Part shown: piece after piece, positions 26,901 to 36,124 of the stretch
How positions within the stretch are numbered: position 1 is the first letter of the stretch
Layout: the number at the start of each line of letters is the position of its first letter
The notes under the pieces: model-generated
The model's database searches: none
What the model saw: the letters and a program-made list of their open reading frames with translations, nothing else
What the model was told of the DNA's origin: nothing
DNA from: Mesaphorura yosii
Lineage: Eukaryota > Arthropoda > Collembola > Poduromorpha > Tullbergiidae
NCBI GenBank assembly: GCA_009869945.1
Contig: WIXG01000285.1
Location: 38,592-102,591 of the forward strand
Length of the DNA: 64,000 bases
Direction of reading: 5' to 3'
Position numbers and translations under genes: made by a program

Positions 26901-29813
26901 TTACGAGTCAATGATCGCATTATGACTCGATGGCTTTGGCTTGGCTCTTCTCGGGCTTTAAAGCTATTGGTCGATATGTCTTCCATTTTCTGACTATTTT
27001 CCGCAAAAACGGGAGATTCTACAAGTTTAGGCTTCAAATCACTCACCGCTCGCTGTCGAACAAGAAAATGACAAAACCATGTTGCTTCGTGATACTGACC
27101 TCATCAATAATAGGCTAACCTGTTGTTATCTAATTATACCGTGAACTACTGAAGAATTTGTCGGATGACAGACCGCTTTTTGCACTATGTGAACCTTACC
27201 ACTAATCGCTGTGCTTTTTCTCTCAAATTGCAATTACGTACAAATGACTTTATTTTCCATTTGTTTCTTCCTTTCTTCTCGAGTAACGACAAAAGCAGTG
27301 GCAAGCCAAGGCACAAGGTAATTACGTAATTACGGGATTGCGATCAGACCAGGCCAGACCATGACATTCAAAATCTAGTTCACCAAGCCAATTAGCCATT
27401 TTGTCCTAATGTGCTTCAATTTCAGGAAAGTCAACTGAGCTGACAATGCATTTATGAAGAAAATTCAGTGTTTTGAAGTTTTTGCTGGCAGTTTGCTTGC
27501 GAATTGTGAAGAGATTGAATCACAGTTCTTTGTTTACCACTTAGAATACAGATCCTAAGCCGATTTAGCTGTGATTCGACGCTGTAGGTTGGTTCTTATC
27601 AGAAATCAGGCATTCAGACTCGACTCGACTCGGCAATGCAATTAGTGCCAAGGATTCAGTGGCGAGGAAGATCAACAATGGCTCAAGTCGAGGTGCTTGA
27701 AAAGAAAAAGCTGACTGTGAATTTACATTCACGCTCTGCACTTGAAAAAGAAAGCGTAACTAAAAATGATTTCTGCAACGGCAACAATGAGGCTAGTTGT
27801 TATTGTTGCTGTTGCGTTGCGTTGCGTTATTTACTCAGTCCGATAATAAAGGGTAATAAATGACACCCTGCTCTTGTCTCGATTGTTGGCCTGGCCTTTT
27901 GTGCTGCACTCCGCTGCCTTCGAATCTCTGGCTTGACTTGACAAATGTAAATCTGCTGAGATGCGATTCGATTCGCAGCATTATTTACTTTGGCTGCGAC
28001 TAAACAGCTTTCTCGTTAATAATTGAGTCATTTAAGCCAACTCGGGCCATTGTTATCTTATCCGACTGTGACTGCAGCCACTTAAATTAATTACCGACAC
28101 CGATTTCACTGCTCAATTGCAAATTCATACTCGTACTCGCAGTTTGTATTTTGTACTGCCAATTGCGACCAATTTGTCAAATCAAGTCAGGAACTTGAAA
28201 TTACAAATTACAAATCGCGCATCTGCATGAAAGTTGTTTTTGCGTTTCGCCACATTGCTTTTGACATGACGAATTTCATCGATTTTACTAATTTAATTGT
28301 ACGGGGTTTGCCCTGATTTCAGGTCCTCTTCGTCCCCTTCACGGCCACAGGCGTCTTTTACCCGATCGCCCCTCGCGGAGGCCGAAATCCTCAGCACATT
28401 TATCCACTCGCGGCAATTGCTCGCCTTCAACGACTTCCCGCACGCGTGAAAATGGTCTTCGGAGCCCTCCCCTCCAATCTGCCAGATTTCTCAGGTATAT
28501 TGAACTTAAAATCTTGACGCATTCCTCTTTTCATGCTAAGTCTACATCGTGTTATGATGTTATCAATTTCAGGAACTTTTGAGCTGGAGAACGTGACAAC
28601 TGATGACGTCATCCTCGCCTGCACGCTCCTGAAGGACAAGCCAACGCTTTTCGAACTCGACCCGGCCTCTGATCTCTTCCTCTCCCAAATGAATTCCGAT
28701 GACCTGTTTATCAAGTCAGCCAGTTATCAGTCTGCGGTCGCGTACTGCCGTGCGGAAGGAGAAACTTGGCGCAGGTCCGTCAAGCCAGCTGCGGGTGGGT
28801 CGGTGCTGGGCAAAAATAGGACCATAACTGCGGCTGTATTGAAGAAGAGCCTGAGAATACGAAGCAGCAGCAACAACAATAACGGTACGCATGGACATAC
28901 GACTGTGTCTCCATTTGCGTCGTACGCCGGCGGCTCTTCTCCGTACACATCGCCGGCCGTCTCAAAATTATCGCAGCTCTTCCGTCCAAATTCCTTCGGG
29001 CCTCCACCGTCTCGAAACGGAGGCAGCAGCAGCAGTAGTACAGAGAAAAACGGTCTCAAACGGTCGAAATCTTTCAATATCGAGACACAATGCGTGAGCT
29101 TGAGTCTGGCGGCGCAGGACGAGATTAGCTCGCGTGGCGGAAGTGGCGGAGGCAGCGGAGGACACAGCAAGCCGGCGCCTGACACGGCTAGCAAACGGTT
29201 GTCGTCGATATTCAGCTTCATGTCCAGCAGCGGGCGGAAGTACGGAAGCGAGCCAAAGAAGGAAGGGATCCGAGTCGGGGCCGCGAGCAAGAGCAACCAG
29301 TACACGTCGACGGAATTCTTGTCATCCGCCGCCGCCAAGGCCAGGCTCCAGCTCCAAGTGGAAAATACGAAAAACTCACATGCACACGCACACGAACACG
29401 TAATGAAAGACCAAGAAGGCGACGATGTTCCGTACGGACGCGTGGTCGATGAACTGCAGCACACAAAGTCCGGACATGCAATGGGCATGAGCAAGGACGA
29501 AGACGGCGACGATGACGAGGAGCACGGCGTGGAAGAAGACTACGACAGCGAGAACATTTACGCCGAAATCCCGGGCGATGAGCTCCTGAAACTCAACGCC
29601 AACATGAGGAATTTTCACTTGCGGGATGGACACACGTACCGGCACTCCATTCTCGTGGAGGGAATGCACCACCACCACAGGCATGGAGGATCGAGCAACA
29701 TGTCGAGCCTCATCAAAGGCGGCGGAGGAAGCGACGGAGCGTTTTCCGGAGGGACGTTCAGCTCCTCGAACCCGTCCAGCACTGAGGAAGACATCTACGA
29801 CAATATTTTCTAG
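14952..29813 (+). CDS. CABIT-domain adaptor (GAREM/serrano-like)
   Basis: Exons 14952-15420, 23950-24090, 24882-25228, 28323-28494 and 28573-29813 join in frame to 789 residues. The opening ATG follows a purine-rich leader. The N-terminal half, after a Gly/Asn/Ala-rich stretch, reads as a CABIT module: SLPRVVRVTN, VDISQPILLYKKYRPIKIQG, FSLLTPDGKE and LRLLGIWADLG. A later exon adds GTFELENVTTDDVILACTLL and KPTLFELDP. CABIT proteins (Themis, GAREM/FAM59, fly serrano) are signalling adaptors. The tail is disordered, with His-, Gly- and Ser-rich runs, and carries tyrosine motifs ENIYAEI and EDIYDNIF. YDNI fits the pYxN site bound by the GRB2 SH2 domain, as expected for a GAREM-type adaptor in receptor-kinase/MAPK signalling. 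The first intron is 8.5 kb and the third 3.1 kb, far longer than elsewhere in the window. AATAAA lies at 30092-30097. Confidence 0.75.
15421..23949 (+). other. Long first intron of the CABIT gene
   Basis: It begins with GTAAGAA after a phase-1 exon end and finishes with TTTCAG. It is 8.5 kb with no convincing nested gene on either strand; all ORFs are short and lack domains or splice continuity. Like the upstream desert it is rich in short tandem words, for example a 5-bp unit at 16374-16389. Long introns in compact genomes often hold enhancers; that is inference here. Confidence 0.65.
25229..28322 (+). other. Third intron of the CABIT gene
   Basis: Starts GTAAGTC and ends with TTTCAG, phase 0. 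No exon or nested gene was recognised. It contains short tandem words such as GACTC repeated three times at 27617-27631 and a GTTGC-type unit at 27811-27828. Confidence 0.6.
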
Positions 29814-30577
29814 GATCTGCGTGGTTTGTTAATTAATTTACTGTCTGTTCGTCGTCGATTTTGTGATTTATTGGAAAAGGGGTGCCTTTATCAGCTGTAA
29901 TCTATAATTTAGTGCTAATCATAGCTAAATTAGAGTGTTTGGTACGTACGCATGCTCGTCTTCAAAACTTAAAGACCCAAATGACTCTTCGTCTTCGTGA
30001 GTGGGTTGTATTTTACAATTTATTTTATGTGTACATTTGTACATGACTTTAGAAATATTTTATCTTTACTTTAATTAAGATATTAACGCAGAATAAAAAT
30101 GAATTTGTGCATAAATTGACCTTTGGTCGCGATTTCCAGTGATGGACTCTTCTCGAGAATTCTTATGATAATCTCAGTCGAAGACGGCGACGTAATTTTT
30201 CACATTTCTTTGACGTTGACACTGAATAAGAAATGAGAAGTAGCACATTAACCCATTAGCACTTAGCACCTTATCTCTTCACTCTTGCTAAATTAGTACC
30301 TCTTGCATCAACATGCGTGCTAGTACCTATACCATTAATCACAAGTTATCAGCGATCAGTTCAAGGCCGAAGGCTGGCACATGCCCAAGCCGAGCTGCTG
30401 TCAAGGACCAATAACAAGTTAAATCAAACAAACCAAACCATAGACATAAAACAGACAACAGACACAAACTGTATCGTATCGGCAAAAGGAAGCGAAGGTG
30501 CACATTTTCAGTCCAGTGAATTCAGAATTCTGTTACGTACGGTTCCGCTCCTCGCCTTCGCCATCGCATCAGCCAAC
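29814..30577. other. Intergenic, CABIT 3' region to P450 start
   Basis: Contains the CABIT 3' UTR with AATAAA at 30092-30097. The remainder is the P450 upstream region. An open frame extends upstream of the P450 ATG, but its sequence (Asn-, Thr- and Gln-rich) does not resemble a P450 N-terminus, so I treat it as leader. Confidence 0.6.
30092..30097 (+). terminator. Polyadenylation signal, CABIT gene
   Basis: AATAAA about 280 bases after the CABIT stop codon. Confidence 0.55.
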
Positions 30578-32281
30578 ATGCTTGTCCTGGAGTTCTTGGC
30601 TGCCTTGCTCCTCTTGGCCGTGTTCACCATCCTTGGGCTCATTCTCTACGCCCGATGGCACTACGGCGCCCTCGACGGGTTGGGCTTCCCCGTCATTCCT
30701 CACACATTCGTGCTTGGCTCCTGCCCGGACCTCCACACAAAAATCCAGCACTACGAGGACATTGCTCGCATGAAGAAGTACGGGCCAATTTGGGGAGTGA
30801 GTCAACGTCTGTACTCTGACTCAATTAACCGGAGTTTCCATAATTAATTGACCCTGTCTCCTTTAGCTGTACCAAGGACGGACTCCGCTCGTCTACATCT
30901 CCGACCCAGAGCTGATCAAACAAATCTGGGTGAAGGACACTGGTCATTTCTTCGACCGAGAAGCATTCAATTTTGGAAACAAGTACGCGAACGAGATTCT
31001 GGACTACCTGCCCGGTGAGAAGTGGAAGACGATGCGAGTTATGCAGACGAGGCTGTTTTCGTCCGGGAGGATCAAGCAAATGAGCAATGAGCTGTTCAAG
31101 GAGGCTGCGCTGGACTTTAATAAGAACCTGGAAAAGGATTTGAAGGAAGGGCGGGCAAAGATCGAAGCCAGATCGTAAGTTTAAAGTCGCACTGGGGTGA
31201 CTGGAGTCTTATTCCGAATTTGTGCATGCGAATGATAAATTTCAGGAGATTTCAAGTCTTTACTATCGACATCACAGCGCGGAGCACATTTTCGATGAAG
31301 GTCGAGGATCCGGAAGGTCCCCACAATGCATTTTATAAGGGATTGAAGAAATTGGTAGGTGAAGGACAAGATTACAGCTCATTTTATACCTGGACACGTA
31401 AGATTCTCAAGTTTTAAAATGGGATTGGCATAAATTCTCTTGTTTGTCATGTCTTTTTCACTTTAGTGGCTTTCCCCTTCCTCTCGAGCCTGGAGCCTAC
31501 GCTTATCATCGACCCCGCCGTCACCAACACCTTTCACACCTTGCTGGCAGCGAGAAAGGCGTCTGGCACAAAACTCGGTGACTTTGCCGACATTCTAAAT
31601 GAATGCATGGACAAATTAACGACTCCAGAATACAAGAAAAACGGAATCACCGAGGTGACGCTGATCGCACAAGCAATGAACCTCTTCCTGGCCGGATTTG
31701 ACCGGATCGCCACGATCATGACGTTCTTCGCGTACCATCTCGCCGAGAACCCGCAAATCCAAGCACGTGTGCACGACGAGATTGACGAAATCATCCACGG
31801 AAAGCACGAGGGGGTGATCAACTACGAGACGGTGTCGGAGCTTTCTTTCTTGACTGCCTGCATCTCGGAAACACTTCGACTGTATCCGACCTTCATTCGT
31901 CCGGAGCGAGTCTGTACGGCGGAATGGAGCTGCCGCGAATTCGGAATCAGGATCCCAAAGGGCCAAGTCGTGATGATTGCGTCGTGGGCTGCAAACAGGA
32001 ATCCGGACGTATACGACAGCCCAGACGAATTTCGGCCGGATCGCTTTCTGCCCGGAAACAAAGCGAGCCTGAACCCGTACGCCTTCTCTTCGTTTGGGTT
32101 TGGCCACCGGAACTGTATCGGGACTCGCTTTGCGTACGAATCCCTCCGAATTGGGCTCGCGACGATTTTTAATGAGTACAGGTTCGAGGCCCGCTCGGAC
32201 ACGCAGCTGAAATTCAAGCCTGGAGTGATCATGATCCTCCAGTACGAGCCCCTGTACTTGGAAGCAGTTAAACGAAAATGA
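30578..32281 (+). CDS. Cytochrome P450, CYP3-clan type
   Basis: Exons 30578-30796, 30867-31174, 31246-31397 and 31467-32281 join to 497 residues, the normal length for a microsomal P450. It is a haem-thiolate monooxygenase anchored in the endoplasmic reticulum by an N-terminal helix (LEFLAALLLLAVFTILGLIL). The ExxR motif is ETLR near residue 360 and the PERF-type motif is RPERV. The haem-binding loop is FGFGHRNCIG with the ligand Cys near residue 442. The early block YQGRTPLVYISDPELIKQIW resembles CYP3/CYP6/CYP9-type enzymes. The I-helix reads AGFDRIAT instead of the canonical AG-x-D/E-TT. Substrate cannot be told from sequence; xenobiotic or hormone oxidation are the family options. The ATG at 30578 is chosen because it immediately precedes the membrane anchor. 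AATAAA follows at 32311-32316. Confidence 0.9.
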
Positions 32282-32598
32282 GACAGACAAGAATCTTTTA
32301 CCGTGAATCTAATAAAACCTTTTTCGCTTTGTACCTCAATCGTTTCAATTCCTTGATGCTTTCGTCCCACAGCACCTGAATAGAACGGCGCGGGCTCAGC
32401 TTCGTCTTTGTCTTGAAGCGACGACTTTCAAGTCAGATGAGAGCCTTGACAGTTGAAACTGTATTGCTACGTTATTCTGCTTATTCTCCAGTGATATTCA
32501 CTGATTTTTGATTGATACTCGTGGTGTAACTAGTAATTGGTTCATTAATTTGTATTTGGCAGCAGTTCGACGTTCGAGATTAGTTTAGCACGCTCGAA
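32282..32598. other. Short intergenic region, P450 to PBK-like gene
   Basis: About 300 bases on the same strand between the P450 stop and the PBK-like start. Apart from the P450 polyadenylation signal, nothing specific was recognised. Confidence 0.5.
32311..32316 (+). terminator. Polyadenylation signal, P450 gene
   Basis: AATAAA 30 bases after the P450 stop codon. Confidence 0.6.
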
Positions 32599-33961
32599 AT
32601 GGATTTGAGCTCATCAACACCGCCAGACGACTGCCCACCAGCGGCGGCAACTCCGCCACAACCACAAACACCAGAAACTGGATTCCGAACACCACCGGTC
32701 AAGCCCCTTCAGCACAAGAGACTGTTGGAAATTGGCAAAGAAGACGCCCTGAAGAGTCCTCCGATTCTCAAAGTCCCTGCTTCTCCGTTGATGGTGCGCC
32801 TTGGGTATGGGACGGGAGTTGGCGTGTATCTACTTGAGAGATCTCCGAGAGCATCTGGCGAAGTTCGCTCGCCCTGGGCAATTAAGAAGCTCGCCAAGAT
32901 ACGCGAGATGAAGAAGGTTTACTCCGCAAGGCTCGAATACGAAGCAACTGTTCTGAAGCAATTAAATCATCCCAACATTATTGGCTACCGTGCTTTCTGC
33001 AACAAGCCATCGGCCGATGGATCCGGCACATTTCTCGCCTTGGAAAAGGCAACAATGTCGCTGGCTGATCTGATTGAGGAGAGATCGGAAGAAGGAGCAG
33101 ACAAAGGAGACTTCAACATCAACCCCTTTCCGGCTCAGTTTATCAGCAAAGTTGCAGCTGACGTCGCGAATGCTCTGAATTATCTGCACGTCGAGAAACG
33201 AATGATTCATGGAGATCTGAAGAGCGCAAATGTGCTCATATTTGGCCAAATTGGGAGTTCCATGGTAGCCAAGCTTTGTGACTTCGGGGTAGCACGGAAA
33301 CTCAAGTATGATGACACGCTGGAAGGCGAATACGTGGGCACAGAGGTTTGGAATCCGATGGAGGTCGTTCTGGCAAGACGAGGTACTCGAGTCCCGTCAA
33401 AAAGTTGAAATCTAATTTCTAAATCATGCTAATCCATAATGATTTCGAACGCAGGAGAGCCCAAGTATCCCATAACTAGCAAGGTGGACATTTACCCTTT
33501 TGGGATGACAATTTACGAAATGATATCGCTGAAACCACCACACATTGCCACATTGGATGACACGTCCGCCAGCATGGCTGCTACCGTTGGAAGTGCGTCA
33601 GAGACCAGTTTTGATGACTCAGTTTTTGAAGATGCGTTGGAAAAACGAATTGGTAAATTAAGTTTCCTGCCATGCCACGCGACTAGCAGGCTTTTCAACC
33701 TCATTTCTGAATGGTATCTTTCTTGTAGGAACGAGGCCACTTTTGCCCGACATCGAATTTGACGAGAGCTACAACAAAATCCTGGAAATATTCTACTGCT
33801 GCACCGAACAAGACCCGGAAAAGAGACCGACGGCAGATGAAATTTATCAGAACTTTTGTGGTGTCACATGCGCTCTTGACTTTGACAGTGAGGAGGACGA
33901 AGAGGTGGATGTGGAGAAACCGGTCGCGGAAGAAAAAATTGACATTCACCCGTTTGAATAA
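32599..33961 (+). CDS. PBK: PBK/TOPK-like protein kinase
   Basis: Exons 32599-33382, 33455-33652 and 33729-33961 join to 404 residues. PBK/TOPK is a mitotic MAPKK-like serine/threonine kinase activated by Cdk1. The match is close along the length: ASPLMVRLGYGTGVGVYLLE, RSPWAIKKL, LNHPNIIGYRAF, DLIEER, MIHGDLKSANVLI, YVGTEVWNP, a Tyr-rich PFGMTIYEMISLKPPHI and a C-terminal DIEFDESYNKILEIF...DPEKRPTA. The N-terminus is Pro/Thr-rich with several TP sites, consistent with Cdk1 control. The metal-binding motif is a standard DFG; as I recall the human protein has DVG at this place. The C-terminal PDZ-binding tail of the human protein is not present. The start is the only ATG before the conserved region. 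Confidence 0.9.
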
Positions 33962-34218
33962 GCATTTGTTTAATTTGTTATGTCAGCATATATTTAAGAA
34001 ATGTATCACTCCACCTATTCCATCCACTAGCTTTCGTTTTTGTAAATTTTTCAAGTGATTAAATTTTCTATTTTGTTACCAATTTTATCTTGTCTCTGTT
34101 TTTATTCTGTAGCTTTTAATCTTCCATTAATTACAGACAATCTTGTCTTGTAACAAAACTTAACCACCCATAATTAACGGTGGATTAAAAAGTTGTCTGA
34201 AATCCTGCTGCTGGTTGC
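33962..34218. other. Convergent 3' ends of PBK-like and RpS20 genes
   Basis: About 257 bases separate two converging stop codons. ATTAAA for the plus-strand gene is at 34058-34063. For the minus-strand gene, ATTAAA (34120-34115) and AATAAA (34106-34101) are both present on the reverse strand. The two transcripts therefore end within tens of bases of each other and may overlap. Confidence 0.5.
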
Positions 34219-35195
34219 TTATTGGTCGGCAACCGTGACTTCGGCCTCGACACCCGGCTCCAACGTGACAGATGTCTGCAAGGCAAAAGCAAAATACAAG
34301 GTGGTAGATTAGAACTTCGTCCTATTGATCAATGACTGGTAAGGAGTTTGTATCAATTCAGATTGAGGCTACGCTTTTACGGCAAGAAAAGATTCCACAC
34401 CCAGAATTGAAACGTTAATTTACCTTCATGACGACAACTAGCACTTAAATTGAATTCAAATGCCAGCGCTTTTAGAAGGATAGGGGCGCCGCGCCAGTGG
34501 CATAAAGATCACTGATAAGGACTTACAATTTCCTTCACAACTTCTGATGGACTGTGAAGATCGACCACTCGCTTGTGAATCCTCATCTGGAAACGATCCC
34601 AGGTCTTGGATCCCTCACCGCAAGGTGTTTTACGCGTGGTGATTCTCAGCGTCTGAAAGACAAACCAGCCGTCAATGAAATCACAAATCACTGATACGGG
34701 CCTCATGCATGCTCATATAAAATGTGTACATGTACACGGATCTGCCATAACTTACCTTTGTCGGCATTCTAACCGGTCCCTTCACTTTCAAGTTCTTCTC
34801 CTTGGCTCCCTTCACGAGGTCATAGCACACTAAAAGAAATTTTGAAGAGTATTACTGATAAGGAGTTATTCATAAGCGTTCCAGAAATGGATCGTTAAAA
34901 TGCTTACCCTTTTCAAGTGACTTGACATTCCTTGATGTTAAAGTGATTCGAATACGATGGATTGGAGCCTCATCAGCCACGGGTTTGGTTGGATCTTTCA
35001 TTGCTGCAGCCTGAAATTAACAGCCATTATCAGTTTCGTATTATTCGTATTCATTGTTCATCAATGAATTCGTTCCACGTCCACACGTGTAAAGCCAACC
35101 GGGTTGGCCGTGCCAGCCATGCTAATAAAAACTGACCCCAAATTGCTCAAATCCACGAAACGTAACAAACTTTACCAAATCAAACTACTTACCAT
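34219..35195 (-). CDS. RpS20: 40S ribosomal protein S20 (uS10)
   Basis: Five coding exons on the minus strand: 35193-35195, 34908-35010, 34756-34829, 34527-34652 and 34219-34275, giving 120 residues (family about 119). The protein reads MAAAMKDP at the start, then [73 protein letters not shown] and a C-terminal [12 protein letters not shown]. This is near-identical to animal S20 (bacterial S10 family). It is a structural protein of the small ribosomal subunit head. The first coding exon holds the ATG alone, followed directly by GTAAGT, an arrangement common in ribosomal protein genes and one that ORF callers miss. Very confident. Confidence 0.97.
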
Positions 35196-36124
35196 GATTC
35201 CTGGTCGAGATAATCCCCGATCTACTGAAGGATCAGCGCTGAACCAGTAGTTTAATTAGGAAATTAGATTTAACGAACCTAACACGTTGTCTAGCACGCA
35301 CGATACATGAACGAATACTGAAAGCAAAATCCCGTAAGCCATAAGCCGACAGCACGCCGCAATGCTTTCCGCTCAAGCTGTTTCCCTTCTTTTAATGCAT
35401 GGCCGTGCTGGCTCTGATGTGAGCCTCACTCGACAGAGGATGCTCAAAGCCCGCGTCTTCGACCAAGCCACGCGGATGAGATGAAGAAAATACATCCTCA
35501 AGCTCAGTGAAGAATCTTCAATTTCAATCTTATCAAATCCTTAAAACATCAAATTAAAACCATTTTATTGACACACGACGATGACACAACTTCTTTTTAC
35601 AATTTTGTACTGTAAGACAACGAATGACGACGACGACGAAGATAGCAAAGAAACTGGAAATAGAGAACGAGGACAGACAACTAACGAATTTACTGAAAAT
35701 TCTAAATACTGAATAGTCTAAAGTTTAAAGATAAGAACGAGTAATAAGTTGAGAGTGAAAGGAAAACTAACAGATAAGATGAATGTCTGAAATTACACGT
35801 CTGAACTGTGAATTCTGACCTCTGACTTACTCTACAATTAATATGTAAGCATGAACTCAGAATTCAATTTGTGTTTTGGTTTAGTTTTGGAGTTCCATTT
35901 TCTTTTCTTTTCTAAGATTATCCTCCTCCCGGTCGGAGGAGAGTCCGAATTTGTGAAGAATTCCATTCCAAATTTCAAAGTTCATGAAGCTAACCGAGAA
36001 ACCAAAATTGAACGCAGAGAGATGAGATGCCGGATTTAGAGAAGCTGGAAAAATTATAAGAGATTCGAATTTTAATTTAAGAGTCCAATTGCATTATGAA
36101 CTTTTGTACCGATTAAGGTATAAA
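35196..36124. other. RpS20 upstream region and DEK 3' UTR
   Basis: Both flanking genes are on the minus strand. The part near 35.2-35.5 kb should hold the RpS20 promoter. A reverse-strand AATAAA (plus 35564-35569) about 560 bases after the DEK stop could end the DEK transcript, giving it a long 3' UTR. No additional gene was seen. Confidence 0.5.

Noticed and set aside
28727..29494. 255-residue open frame antisense to the last CABIT exon
   Set aside because: It is a shadow of a GC-rich coding exon whose sense frame is in phase with four other exons; its Leu/Pro/Cys-rich translation shows no domain.
30317..30577. N-terminal extension of the P450 from the upstream open frame
   Set aside because: The 87 extra residues are Asn/Thr/Gln-rich and precede a perfect microsomal anchor that starts at ATG 30578.
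34724..34737. 14-bp palindrome GTGTACATGTACAC in an RpS20 intron
   Set aside because: Built from alternating GTAC/TGTA words that are frequent in this genome; short enough to be chance.
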